Shown piece by piece: positions 8,564 through 17,769 of a stretch of 64,000 nt of DNA. The DNA is taken from contig JAAELK010000214.1 in the NCBI GenBank assembly GCA_024226935.1, positions 1 to 64,000 on the forward strand. The letters are read 5' to 3'. The notes below the pieces were generated by a model. The model had not been told where the DNA came from. It was given only the letters and a program-made list of their open reading frames with translations, and ran no database searches. The DNA is from Desulfobacteraceae bacterium (GTDB lineage Bacteria > Desulfobacterota > Desulfobacteria > Desulfobacterales > Desulfobacteraceae). The translations under genes were made by a program, and so were the position numbers. Within the stretch, counting starts at the first letter, position 1, and each line of letters starts with the position of its first letter.

Positions 8564-8732
8564 TTATAAACCCCTTTTCTCCTTTATGGTAAGTTGTTAT
8601 AATTTTATTATTCTGTCTAAAAAAGAGCGATATGGAATCCATTCATATTCTCAAGCTATATCCTTCTCTTCTAAACTGGACCACTCCCAAGATAAAAAAA
8701 AATAGATCCCAAAACATATAACAAGGAGATAC
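8564..8732 (+). promoter_or_regulatory. Leader/promoter region of the methyltransferase gene (repeat copy 2)
   Basis: It contains TATAAT at 8598-8603 with an AT-rich surround and ends at the AAGGAG ribosome site. The other 240 bases of this gap (8327-8563) show no gene or clear structure. The same leader recurs at 6769-6925 without the TATAAT. Confidence 0.5.
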
Positions 8733-8733
8733 T

Positions 8734-9567
8734 ATGATGAAAAACCAGGAAAAATATATTGCAAGTCTGGAAAATTTTTTGGAGCACTCCAATGAAGATA
8801 AGACCGATATAGACGGTGTTTTTAAACAGTTACCATTTGGTACTATTGATAAATTACAGGGGCAAAAAAATATCAAAATTTTGGATGTAGGTTCTGGAAA
8901 CGGTGCAAAAGCCATTTACTTTGCTGATCTTTTTTTTAAGAAGGGATTGGATGTTCGGATTGATTCGCTAGAGCCTAGAGCAAAGCAACGCCACAAACTT
9001 AGAATAAAACATGAAAATGAAGGCAAGCAATATGCGGGGCAAATTTATCCAACAACACTGGGGCAGGCAAAAATAAGTAAAACTTATGACTTTGTTCTGC
9101 TTATTCATTCTTTGTATGAGTTTCCAAGAAACGATGACGGGACCATTGATTGCCTTGATAATATTCCTCGTTTGCTAAAACCCCATGGCCTGGGGATTAT
9201 TATCATCGAAGATGCCGATGGAGATTTTCAAAAGCTAAAAAACAGATTCTATCCGGCACTTGGCAAAAAGAGCCCTGTATCGGAGAGGATAATCATCCAA
9301 ACCCTTGAATCCCAAGGTATAAAATATAAAAAAGGGGGGCGCATCGATTTTGAATTTTCCTTAGGTGATATTGCATCAATAACGGATCATGAGCTTGGAA
9401 AAAATATGGAGTTTTTATTTTCAGACACATTAACAAACAGCTTTCTTTCCGGGTCTGAATTATCGGATATCGGGATATGGGTAAAAAAACATGCCCATCA
9501 TGATGGTGACAGCAAAAGCACATTCCTTCGAACGCCGGATACTGTTTTCTGGATTTATAAAAATTAA
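8734..9567 (+). CDS. SAM-dependent class I methyltransferase
   Basis: A 277-residue protein. Motif I is ILDVGSGNGAKAIYFADLF (residues 49-67), followed by the motif II acidic position in RIDSLEP, then YDFVLLIHSLYEFPRNDDG and the motif-III-like LLKPHGLGIIIIEDADGD. These define a Rossmann-type methyltransferase. The layout, with an Asn/Asp-rich loop after motif IV and a long C-terminal cap, is like histamine-N-methyltransferase-type small-molecule enzymes, but the substrate cannot be told. Two ATGs in tandem follow AAGGAG by 5-8 bases. The gene converges on the GlxA-like regulator with 3 bases between the stops. A broken copy of its inner part lies at 6.7 kb. Confidence 0.85.
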   Translation: MMKNQEKYIASLENFLEHSNEDKTDIDGVFKQLPFGTIDKLQGQKNIKILDVGSGNGAKAIYFADLFFKKGLDVRIDSLEPRAKQRHKLRIKHENEGKQYAGQIYPTTLGQAKISKTYDFVLLIHSLYEFPRNDDGTIDCLDNIPRLLKPHGLGIIIIEDADGDFQKLKNRFYPALGKKSPVSERIIIQTLESQGIKYKKGGRIDFEFSLGDIASITDHELGKNMEFLFSDTLTNSFLSGSELSDIGIWVKKHAHHDGDSKSTFLRTPDTVFWIYKN

Positions 9568-9570
9568 AAT

Positions 9571-10584
9571 TTAATTGCTCTTTATTGCACAGGACTCTTG
9601 TGTGGGAGAAGGAGTCCAGGAAAAGCGTTTCCTATATTCCCTGGGGGAGACACCTGTATGTTTTTTAAACAACTTTCGAAAGGAGTTGATATCCTCATAG
9701 CCGCTGGCCCAGGTGATTTCATTAATCGTCCTGGTCGTGGTTTCCAATTCCCGTTTAGCGTTTTCAATTCGTACCAGCTGAAGATAGCTCAAGGGATTTT
9801 CACCTGTGGCCTTTTTAAATCGCCGTTTAAAATGACGGGGACTGATTCCCATCTGCCTTGCAATTTCATCCATGGAAAGTTTATCCGCATATTTTTCCTC
9901 CATCATCTCCTGGGACAAAAGCACCTGGGAATCGGAATGCTTTTTCCAGAAATCATGGACTATATAAGGGGTTTGGTCCTGCCTTTCGTGGTCCACCAAT
10001 AAGGATTTTGCACATCTTCTTGCAAGATTGACCGATCCAAATTTTTCTACGAAATGGAGGCATAGATCCATAAAAGCCGTTGCCGCCCCCGTGCAGTATA
10101 TTCCAGAATCTTCCGTGTAAATCCTATCGATCCTCAGATCAACCTCCGGGTATATTTTTTTGAAATATCCGGCAAACTGCCAGTTGGTTGTGGCAACCTT
10201 ACCATCTAAAAGCCCTGCCCGGGCCAACAAAAAACTGCCCGTGCACATGGCTGCCAGCCGGGTACCTTTTAGATGGTGTTGCTGGAGCCAGCAACAGATG
10301 GCATCCATCCTGATCCCCCCGGTATCAAAGGGTTTAAAAAAAGCTGGTATGATAATCACATCACTGTCTTCAACATTTTCCATGGCCCTGTCCGGGTTTA
10401 AGGTCATACCCCCGTTGGCCTTGACGGGTTTTCCTTCCAAGGTTACAATTTCAGTCGAAAAAAGTGGTTTGTCCTGTTTCCCATGGAATTGCCAGAGAAT
10501 ATTGGCAATGGAAAGAGCATCAATGATACCGCTTATTCCCGAAGAAAGGCAATCTTCCTCTGCCAGAAATGTAAATTTAACCAT
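9571..10584 (-). CDS. GlxA-type transcriptional regulator (DJ-1/PfpI + AraC HTH)
   Basis: A 337-residue regulator. Residues 1-190 form a DJ-1/PfpI amidase-like domain, with DVIIIPAFF and the nucleophile-elbow sequence [16 protein letters not shown] containing a Cys. The AraC double helix-turn-helix fills about residues 225-325: [32 protein letters not shown], then [32 protein letters not shown]. In GlxA-family proteins the first domain is believed to sense a small molecule rather than to hydrolyse. It is divergent from the large CoA-dehydratase activase gene with 108 bases between start codons, so that gene is a natural target. Confidence 0.93.
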   Translation of the reverse strand: MVKFTFLAEEDCLSSGISGIIDALSIANILWQFHGKQDKPLFSTEIVTLEGKPVKANGGMTLNPDRAMENVEDSDVIIIPAFFKPFDTGGIRMDAICCWLQQHHLKGTRLAAMCTGSFLLARAGLLDGKVATTNWQFAGYFKKIYPEVDLRIDRIYTEDSGIYCTGAATAFMDLCLHFVEKFGSVNLARRCAKSLLVDHERQDQTPYIVHDFWKKHSDSQVLLSQEMMEEKYADKLSMDEIARQMGISPRHFKRRFKKATGENPLSYLQLVRIENAKRELETTTRTINEITWASGYEDINSFRKLFKKHTGVSPREYRKRFSWTPSPTQESCAIKSN

Positions 10585-10692
10585 ACTATGTCCTTTTTGG
10601 CATGTTTTAAGTCATTAATGTCCCTTTCGTTTTTGTTTGTCAAGTTCTATAAATCAGATATTCAATTTTCTAACCTTTCACAGGAGAATGGT

Positions 10693-13600
10693 ATGACTGA
10701 TAGAATAGCTGCTTGCGATCTTGGAAAAACAACCGCACGATTCGGTGTTGCCAGGATATCGGCAAATGGAAATATCGCCGTGGAAACCATTCAGACCATT
10801 GCCCACAACGGCAAGGTGTTTGATCTGTTTAAAACCTGGTACAAAGAAAATAATATTGCCAACTGCAACGCCCTGGCAGCCACAGGTTCCCATGCCCAAT
10901 CACTTGTCAGCCCCGTTCTGGTCCTGCCGGAAGACACCTGCCAGGAGGCACAGCTTGATGCACAAAAGATCTATCCTGATACCATGAGCCTTGTCAGTGT
11001 GGGCACAAGGGGATATAGCATACTTTCAAGGACCCCTTCCCAAAACAACAACCATGGTCATCTCTATCATTTTCTTGAAAACGATAAATGTTCTTCTGGC
11101 ACGGGTGAAAATCTCCAGAAGCTTGTAAACCGATTTGGATATTCCATTGAGCAAGCCGATACCATGGCGGCATCGGCCCATAATAAAATTGCCATCACAG
11201 CCCGGTGCTCCGTGTTTGCAAAAAGTGAAATGACCCATTACGCAAACCAGGGCAAATCCCAGGCTGAATTGTTCAAGGGGTATTTTGCTTCCATTGCGCA
11301 AAATGCCAAGGCCCTGCTCACCCGGAGCCGGGCCGAAGGACCGGTCTATCTCATCGGAGGATGCTGCCGTATTAACTGCCTTGTTGATTCCTTTAAAGAG
11401 ATCATGGACACAAAGGTTTTAATTGCCAAAGACCCGATGACCTTCGAGGTGGCAGGAGCCCTGGAAATTGCCGGAGAACGCATATTGTCCGGAAAAAAAT
11501 TTTGTCTGCCCGAAAATCCCGACCACCTGATTCATGAAAAGAAAAATCAATTCAGTATTCTTCGGCCGGCATCCCAATTTTCCGACCAGGTCACACTGAT
11601 GGCGGAAAAACCTAGGACCCGGGACTGGAAAACCACCCCCACCGTGCTTGGTTTGGACCTTGGCTCCACCGGGGCAAAGGCGGTTCTTACCTGTATTGAA
11701 ACAGGAGAGCCCCTTCTGGATATCTACGATAAAACCCGGGGGAACCCAGTGGATGCCAGCCGACGCCTTGTCAAAGCCATTCTCAACCAGGGTAACCCCG
11801 ATATCATGGGTATAGGGCTGACAGGATCCGGCCGGGAGGCTGTTTCAACCCTGGTCCAGACAGTTTTTCAAGATCAGAACTCCCGGGACTCAGATCAATC
11901 CCCGGTCCAAACCAAAAACCGGATCTGCGTTATGAATGAAATTATTGCCCATACCACCGCTGCGGTACACATGGACCCGGACAAAGGACAGGACATGTCC
12001 ATCATTGAAATCGGCGGCCAGGATGCCAAATATGTCCGGGTCAACCAGGGAAAAATTATTGAGAGCGATATGAACAAAGCCTGTAGCGCCGGGACCGGTT
12101 CTTTTCTGGAGGAACAGGCACAATTTTATGATATCCACAATATAGACACCTTTATCTCCATGGCTCAACTGGCAAAAAGACCACCAGATCTTGGCCAGAT
12201 GTGCACAGTCTATATTGCCCAAGCTGGAAGCAATGCCCTGAAGGAAGGATTCACCCTGGAAGATATTTTTTCAGGATTTCAATATTCGGTTATCCAAAAT
12301 TATCTGAACAGGGTCATGGGACAGCGAACTCTGGGGAAAAAAATATTTTTCCAGGGAAAACCTGCGGCCAATCCCTCCCTTGCCTGGACCCTTGCCTCAG
12401 TAACTGGCCGCAAAATTTTTGTGCCGCCCAATCCTGGAGCCATGGGGGCTCTTGGGATAGCACAATGCACCATCAACAGGTGTGGAACCTCCTTTCTTTT
12501 GCAAGCCCCCCCCCTGGATCTATCACTCCTATCGGCAGCCGATATAACAAATCGATCCGAATTTACCTGCAAGGATGCCGGTTGCCAGACTCTTTGCCCC
12601 ATTGAAAAACTAACTATTTCCTTTAACGGCACCCAGAAAATTGCCATGGCGGGGGGCGCTTGCCCCAAATATGAACTGACCGGCACAGGTACCAATAAAC
12701 TGCCCATGGATGCGCCTGATCCTTTCAGGGAAAGAAGAGAATACCTTCATTCATTTGAATCCATAGATCCTGGAAAACCCCTGGTAGGTATCCCTGTAAC
12801 CTGCGCCCTTGCCAGTCATATCCCCTGGATGGCCACTTTGATGAAAGAAGTTGGATTTTCTGTCAAACTCCTTACTGCAGATGCTAAATCCCTGGCAAAG
12901 GGGGAACAGCTGTGCAATAGCTTTGATTCCTGCGGCCCTGTAAAAATCGCCCATGCCATCTGTGACACGGATGCCCATATTCTTTTTTTCCCCAAGGTGA
13001 TGGATTTTCCCGACAGGGAGGGCCTGGGTGGACTGGCTTGTGTAACGGAACAGGCCATGCCTGAGATCATTGAACAGTCCTTAAAGGCCCGGAACCGGAA
13101 CATATCTGTGATTCGACCCAGGCTGCACCTCCAGAAGGGTTTGTCCCATGGAAGATTACTCAAGGCTTTAACCCCATGGTTAGTCTCCTTTGGAGTCAAT
13201 AAAGAACAGATAAAAAAGGCTTTGATAAAAGCCGAAAAAAACCAGAAAGCCTATGATATAGCCCTGTCAGACATGGGGGAAAATGCTTTGGCCTATGCCG
13301 TCAAAACCAATATCCCCCCCGTCCTGGTTTGCGGCACCCTCCATGTTATCCATGACATGGCAGCCAATTCAAAGATACCCACCCTCCTCAGGCAAAACGG
13401 GGCCATGGCGATTCCCATGGATTGTTTTACGATTGACAAGAAGATCCAGCCCATGGAAAAAATTTACTGGGGAGATGCCAACCGGTACCTGCGCGCAGCA
13501 GAAGCCGCCCGCAAAATGGGGACTATTTATCCCCTGATGCTCTCATCATTTGGCTGTGGCCCGGCATCATTTACCGAGCAGATTTTTCAATCCCTGCTCC

Positions 13601-14973
13601 AGGACTATCCCCACACCATCCTGGAAAGTGACGGACACGGCGGAACCGCGGGCTTTATCACACGGATTCAATCCTTTCTTCAATCGGTTCACCAGCACAG
13701 AGAGGAAAAAGAAAAACCAGAATCTGCTTTGCCTTCCAATATCCGATCCTATATCGACAAGGGCAAGTATGGTGGGCCCTATATGGACAAAAAGGTAAAA
13801 TATGTTTTTTTAAGCAGTGTGGAATACCTGGGAGAACTTTTTGCTGCGGTTTACACCGCCTATGGCTATGATGCCGTGGTAGCTCCGTCCACCTCAAAGG
13901 CAAATATCGCCCTGGGCAAAAAGGATTGTTCAGGAAAAGAATGCCTTTCCTACCAATTTGTCTGGGGGGCATTCAAGGAATACCTGACAAATAATTCCAT
14001 TGACAAGGAGACCAGGCTGTTACAAATATCTGGTCCCATGTGCCGGGGGGGGATGTTTGGCATCAAGGACCAGATGTCCATTGAACGCATGGACAAAAAC
14101 GATAAGATCAGGGTGTCCGCCCTCAAGATTGCAGGAGGGGCCGGCATGACGGCCCGAATGATTTCAGGGCTTACGGCCCTGGATATTGTCCGTCAATTAT
14201 ACCTCTACCATATGGCGGTTGAATCCGTCCCGGGAGAATCAAAACTGGCATATCAAAACTATAGCCAGAAAATTATTGATCTTATTTCCCTGCCGATCAG
14301 GCCAGGTATCAAGGGGTCCTATATCAACACCCGGCACTGGAAACAATTAAAGCAAATTGTCAAAGAAGCTGCGGATCTTTTTTTGAACATAGAAAAACGG
14401 GGGCTGATTAAAAATCTTTGGAAAACCGTCTTTGTCTCGGGGGATTTAATGACCAAGGGCAATGATGTGGCCAATGCCGGAATCTTTAAAAGCCTTTCCC
14501 AAAAAGGTGTCCGAATCATATCAGAGCCGAATTGTGATTTTTTCGATTATTGCGCCAGAATTCATCCGGAGTTGATTTTCGGCCGGGGCAATTCCCCGGG
14601 GCAAAACAGCATATATATCTTTGTGATGGATAAGATCCGGAATACCCTTTACAAAATGGTAAAAAAAAGACATCAATGGTTGCCCATACCGGATATGAAG
14701 GCCGTTTTAAAAAGATCTTCAAGGGTCATTGATCCCAAAACCCTTGGATCTGCAAGCTATGCCGTGGGAAGTGTCCTCCATCACTGGGACACCATGGATC
14801 TTTCCGGGGTGTTGATGACTTCCTGCTGGGGATGTGACAACAGCCTCATCGAGGAAAGTCTTTTAAGGCATCGCAAAGAGATTCCTTTTTATTTTTTCTA
14901 TGATGACGGAGATCCACTTGATGAAAGACGGTTAAGCAGTTATGCTCACAGACTGCACAGGTCTGCCGACTGA
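10693..14973 (+). CDS. Giant fused acyl-CoA dehydratase activase (two BadF/BcrA ATPase modules + DUF2229 + HGD-like)
   Basis: A 1426-residue protein. The start is the ATG at 10693 with CAGGAGA upstream; an in-frame extension to 10483 overlaps the divergent regulator and lacks a ribosome site. Module 1 (about 1-290) is a degenerate BadF/BadG/BcrA/BcrD ATPase with [11 protein letters not shown] and CSSGTGENL. Module 2 (about 315-615) is the canonical form: [23 protein letters not shown] and [12 protein letters not shown], whose Cys should help ligate the shared 4Fe-4S cluster. A DUF2229 region begins near residue 696 ([19 protein letters not shown]) and a 2-hydroxyglutaryl-CoA-dehydratase-subunit-like part near 1034. 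Archerases of this kind drive ATP-dependent single-electron transfer to 2-hydroxyacyl-CoA dehydratases or benzoyl-CoA reductases. No partner enzyme gene is in the window, so the substrate is unknown. Confidence 0.88.
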   Translation: MTDRIAACDLGKTTARFGVARISANGNIAVETIQTIAHNGKVFDLFKTWYKENNIANCNALAATGSHAQSLVSPVLVLPEDTCQEAQLDAQKIYPDTMSLVSVGTRGYSILSRTPSQNNNHGHLYHFLENDKCSSGTGENLQKLVNRFGYSIEQADTMAASAHNKIAITARCSVFAKSEMTHYANQGKSQAELFKGYFASIAQNAKALLTRSRAEGPVYLIGGCCRINCLVDSFKEIMDTKVLIAKDPMTFEVAGALEIAGERILSGKKFCLPENPDHLIHEKKNQFSILRPASQFSDQVTLMAEKPRTRDWKTTPTVLGLDLGSTGAKAVLTCIETGEPLLDIYDKTRGNPVDASRRLVKAILNQGNPDIMGIGLTGSGREAVSTLVQTVFQDQNSRDSDQSPVQTKNRICVMNEIIAHTTAAVHMDPDKGQDMSIIEIGGQDAKYVRVNQGKIIESDMNKACSAGTGSFLEEQAQFYDIHNIDTFISMAQLAKRPPDLGQMCTVYIAQAGSNALKEGFTLEDIFSGFQYSVIQNYLNRVMGQRTLGKKIFFQGKPAANPSLAWTLASVTGRKIFVPPNPGAMGALGIAQCTINRCGTSFLLQAPPLDLSLLSAADITNRSEFTCKDAGCQTLCPIEKLTISFNGTQKIAMAGGACPKYELTGTGTNKLPMDAPDPFRERREYLHSFESIDPGKPLVGIPVTCALASHIPWMATLMKEVGFSVKLLTADAKSLAKGEQLCNSFDSCGPVKIAHAICDTDAHILFFPKVMDFPDREGLGGLACVTEQAMPEIIEQSLKARNRNISVIRPRLHLQKGLSHGRLLKALTPWLVSFGVNKEQIKKALIKAEKNQKAYDIALSDMGENALAYAVKTNIPPVLVCGTLHVIHDMAANSKIPTLLRQNGAMAIPMDCFTIDKKIQPMEKIYWGDANRYLRAAEAARKMGTIYPLMLSSFGCGPASFTEQIFQSLLQDYPHTILESDGHGGTAGFITRIQSFLQSVHQHREEKEKPESALPSNIRSYIDKGKYGGPYMDKKVKYVFLSSVEYLGELFAAVYTAYGYDAVVAPSTSKANIALGKKDCSGKECLSYQFVWGAFKEYLTNNSIDKETRLLQISGPMCRGGMFGIKDQMSIERMDKNDKIRVSALKIAGGAGMTARMISGLTALDIVRQLYLYHMAVESVPGESKLAYQNYSQKIIDLISLPIRPGIKGSYINTRHWKQLKQIVKEAADLFLNIEKRGLIKNLWKTVFVSGDLMTKGNDVANAGIFKSLSQKGVRIISEPNCDFFDYCARIHPELIFGRGNSPGQNSIYIFVMDKIRNTLYKMVKKRHQWLPIPDMKAVLKRSSRVIDPKTLGSASYAVGSVLHHWDTMDLSGVLMTSCWGCDNSLIEESLLRHRKEIPFYFFYDDGDPLDERRLSSYAHRLHRSAD

Positions 14974-15013
14974 TTTTAGTGCTTGAACGCTGTTATCCAT
15001 CATTCTTCTGAAT

Positions 15014-15046
15014 ACAAACCCATGGCTGTTGGGGCCATGGGCCTGT
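15014..15046. terminator. Hairpin of the CCCATGGC family after the activase gene
   Basis: The stem pairs 15014-15026 with 15034-15046 (core CCCATGGC / GCCATGGG, with two G-U pairs at the base). It lies 40 bases after the activase stop codon and belongs to the same hairpin type as 17661-17683 and 21863-21905. No long T-tract follows on the plus strand. Confidence 0.55.
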
Positions 15047-15212
15047 AACTTAAGATGTTGTTGTGCCGGGATCACCTCCAGGGAAAATTATCCGGGAATG
15101 ATATCCTCCCAGGGATATCTTGACTTCCCATTGAAATTCACATATGAATTGAAATTGATATATCCAGGCCTGAAGGCCGTGACTGCAACCATTTCCGTGG
15201 GATAATATAAAA

Positions 15213-16649
15213 TTGAACTTTCTCCAGCCAAATCCGGCCCCTGACAAGAACAAAGCAAATATTAAAGACCGGATCCCCAATATTTCAAAAACAATTCTGG
15301 TGCTCTTGGCCATACTCATCGGCTACACCACGGTCGCCTTTGCCACACCCGGGGAAAAATCTCTTACCGTTGCCTGCTATAAGGATTATCGGCCTTATTC
15401 ATATATAAACCAAAAGGGTGAAATCGTTGGAGTGCTCATCGATTTCTGGACTTTGTGGGGGAAAAAAAACCATGTGAAGTTGACCTTTATCCCCGGCCAT
15501 CTGACCCAGAGCCTGGAACGGATAAAAAAAGGAGAGGCCGATATGATGATCGGTCTTTTTCACTCCAAGGACCGGGAGATCTTTATGGCTTTTTCCGATC
15601 CCATGATGGAGATTCATACCAATCTTTATGTGCGCCAGAACATGGGAATCGACTCCATTGCGGGTCTCAACGAAAGAAAAATCCCCGTGGGTGTAATCAA
15701 GGACGATTATGTGATTTCCTACCTGAATAACAACCATCCCAATGTGAAAATCAAGACGTTTGCCGGCTCCGAAGAGGTTGTCAAAAATGCCCTGACAGGT
15801 AAGCTTACGGCCTACGCCCTGGATTTTCCCAATGCCATTTTTTTGCTGGCAGAGCATGACGCCCTGACCAAATTCAAAATCTTGCAAAAGCTTTATACCG
15901 AAAAACTTCGGGCAGGTGTGGCCAAGGGCAATGCACCCCTGCTGGCCATTATCAACAAGGGGATTAAAAAAATTTCAACGGCAGAGATCGAAGAACTATA
16001 CAGCAAATGGAGTATCAACCCACCACCGCTGATTGTCCGGTACCGAAACTGGATCATAGGCGCTATTGTTGTCCTTTTGAGCGGCTGCATCGGCTTTGCC
16101 TTTTATATTTATCGGCTTAAATCCAGAATCAGACGGATAAAATCCGGCAACAAATCTTTTAACAGGGACGAGTGGCAAAAGATCATCGACCAGGGAGAAA
16201 ACGACTGGGTAGAATTCAAGTCCTCCCTAAGGTGGAATATTCAAACCGAAAAGCCGGACAAACGCATAGAAGAGGTAATCATCAAAACCCTTTCAGCCTT
16301 CATGAATGCCAGGGGCGGCACCCTGTTCATCGGGATAAACGATGAAGGCCGGCCCGTGGGAATTGAGGCGGATTATAAGTCTTTTCAGAGAAAACCCAAC
16401 CGTGACGGTTTCTTGCTTAAACTATCCAGTATGATTTCCCAGAACCTGGGACGGCAAAGCCATAAATTCATCATAACCGATATCCAGATCATGGATGGCC
16501 ATGATGTCTGCAGGATCACAGTCAAACCCGGGGAACGGCCCATTTATATCAAAGGGAACGGAAAAGAATTTTTTTATATCAGAACTGGCGCTTCCTCCGT
16601 GCCTTTGAGCATGAGTGAAGCCCACGAATACATTAATTCCCAATGGTAA
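15213..16649 (+). CDS. Membrane protein: solute-binding (SBP_bac_3) sensor fused to Schlafen AlbA_2 domain
   Basis: A 478-residue protein with an unusual layout. A signal/anchor segment (residues 26-45) precedes a family-3 solute-binding domain (about 48-270: LTVACYKDYRPYSYINQKGEIVGVLIDFW, EADMMIGLFHSKDREIFMAFSDP). A second membrane span (about 281-302) leads to a cytoplasmic Schlafen AlbA_2 domain (about 322-470) with WVEFKSSLRW, the AFMNARGGTLFIGINDEGRPVGIE core and the late FFYIRTGASSVPLS motif. The topology suggests that binding of a periplasmic ligand is signalled to the AlbA_2 domain, a fold found in predicted transcriptional regulators and in RNases. No adjacent target gene is evident. 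The start is uncertain: TTG at 15213 is the only option before the signal segment and has a weak ribosome site. The first 20 residues are not needed for the fold. Confidence 0.82.
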   Translation: MNFLQPNPAPDKNKANIKDRIPNISKTILVLLAILIGYTTVAFATPGEKSLTVACYKDYRPYSYINQKGEIVGVLIDFWTLWGKKNHVKLTFIPGHLTQSLERIKKGEADMMIGLFHSKDREIFMAFSDPMMEIHTNLYVRQNMGIDSIAGLNERKIPVGVIKDDYVISYLNNNHPNVKIKTFAGSEEVVKNALTGKLTAYALDFPNAIFLLAEHDALTKFKILQKLYTEKLRAGVAKGNAPLLAIINKGIKKISTAEIEELYSKWSINPPPLIVRYRNWIIGAIVVLLSGCIGFAFYIYRLKSRIRRIKSGNKSFNRDEWQKIIDQGENDWVEFKSSLRWNIQTEKPDKRIEEVIIKTLSAFMNARGGTLFIGINDEGRPVGIEADYKSFQRKPNRDGFLLKLSSMISQNLGRQSHKFIITDIQIMDGHDVCRITVKPGERPIYIKGNGKEFFYIRTGASSVPLSMSEAHEYINSQW

Positions 16650-16732
16650 ATTTCATCTTTATTTTCGCCTGACCCATATAAAAAAGTTGGATAAAATAAT
16701 CTTGCTGAAAAAATATTTTCAACAAAACACTC

Positions 16733-17629
16733 CTAGGCTACACCCATATTCTCGGTGGCTTCAACAGACATTTCCGGCCACATCAAGTAGGCCCCCACAA
16801 AAAAACAAATAGCACCAATCAAGGTAAAGATCGTGGTAAAAACGACCAGATTCTTAAATATCAGGCTGGGCCAGACAAACGCAAAAACAGCCGAACAAAA
16901 GAAGGCGACACAACCCACAAAGTTGATCATGGTAATCACCCAGGAGATGCTACGCCTCTGCCAGCACCACCAGCGATGACAAATCTCAAAAACAGCCAGA
17001 GTACCGGAAATTTGAAACAGGATAGAGCCGGCCATGTCCGGCACCCAGATGACCAGATCTTGTCCCAACCAGCCCAAACCTAAAAAGGCATCAAAGGTGT
17101 TAAAATTAAACATGACGGTTCCCAAAAACTGGCTGAAGGTAACCCAAAAATCAAGACGAGACGGCTGCCAGGCAACCCAGATGCGCTTATGGGTCTGAGC
17201 CCCTGGGCCAACGGCAGTCAATGCATTGATTGACTGGTTATATTGCAAATAACTGGCAGAGGTAAAGAAAATAGAGCCACCAAAGAAGATGGTATTAGTT
17301 ATGAAAAGGTTGGTATATCCGACTAAAATCAGCACGCTGCCAAAAACAAAACAAAGGGAACCTGCCATAAACAAGAAGGCTATCCACCAATTGAGTTTGG
17401 CAGGTTCCCACAATACCAGTGACGGTCGGTTTTTGACCGGAAGTTTTTCCCCGGATGCCACAACTTCCAGACCGAACCCTTTACGATGCCGACGAGAAGA
17501 CCAGACATAGGTAGCGCTATCTTCTAATTGATGTACAATGCGAGTGATGAATTGTCCGCTACCCCTCGACTCAATATGCTTCCAATCAGCAGGAAATTCG
17601 ATCTGCCCTCGTTTAATAGTTGTTGGCAT
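16733..17629 (-). CDS. YrhK-like multi-span membrane protein
   Basis: A 298-residue integral membrane protein with about eight hydrophobic segments in two sets. Segments such as WWIAFLFMAGSLCFVFGSVL and the conserved FFGGSIFFTSASYLQ stretch recall the YrhK-like domain, and WVTFSQFLGTVMFNFNTFDAF begins a second set, so the protein may be an internal duplication. Residues 1-75 are cytosolic and polar. I start at the ATG at 17629, with AGGAAA about 9 bases upstream, rather than the TTG two codons earlier. Function is unknown. It faces the Schlafen fusion gene across an 83-base gap and lies downstream of nhaC on the same strand. Confidence 0.7.
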   Translation of the reverse strand: MPTTIKRGQIEFPADWKHIESRGSGQFITRIVHQLEDSATYVWSSRRHRKGFGLEVVASGEKLPVKNRPSLVLWEPAKLNWWIAFLFMAGSLCFVFGSVLILVGYTNLFITNTIFFGGSIFFTSASYLQYNQSINALTAVGPGAQTHKRIWVAWQPSRLDFWVTFSQFLGTVMFNFNTFDAFLGLGWLGQDLVIWVPDMAGSILFQISGTLAVFEICHRWWCWQRRSISWVITMINFVGCVAFFCSAVFAFVWPSLIFKNLVVFTTIFTLIGAICFFVGAYLMWPEMSVEATENMGVA

Positions 17630-17660
17630 ATTCAATTTTTCCTAGTGATTAAACCCTTGA

Positions 17661-17683
17661 CCCATGGCTGTATCGGCCATGGG
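17661..17683. terminator. CCCATGGC-type hairpin beside the MATE remnant
   Basis: CCCATGGC (17661-17668) pairs with GCCATGGG (17676-17683). It stands 9 bases past the stop codon of the MATE remnant, the same relation as in the intact MATE gene at 21.9 kb, and it is now positioned to end nhaC transcripts. Confidence 0.6.
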
Positions 17684-17692
17684 CTTGTATTT

Positions 17693-17769
17693 TCAAGTTA
17701 CCAGACCGGGTCCTTTGGTTCTGGTTTTGATATGAAATCTAAGCATGGGAACCAAATCAGACAAGACGA
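17693..17769 (-). pseudogene. Remnant of the 3' end of a second MATE exporter gene
   Basis: Read leftward from 17746 the sequence encodes MLRFHIKTRTKGPGLVT and a stop, against MLRFHVKTRIKESCLVI and a stop in the intact MATE gene (end at 21905). DNA similarity runs on through the stop codon into the following hairpin, roughly 80 per cent over some 70 bases. The remnant begins at the stop codon of nhaC, so the antiporter gene has replaced or been joined to the body of an older MATE gene. Confidence 0.7.

Noticed and set aside
10637-10665. Possible promoter TTGTCA / TATTCA for the activase gene
   Set aside because: The match is weak and AT-rich sequence offers several alternatives; not enough to call.
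10483-10692. Upstream extension of the activase frame by 70 codons
   Set aside because: It covers the divergent regulator's start, has no ribosome site, and lacks homology; the ATG at 10693 has CAGGAGA.
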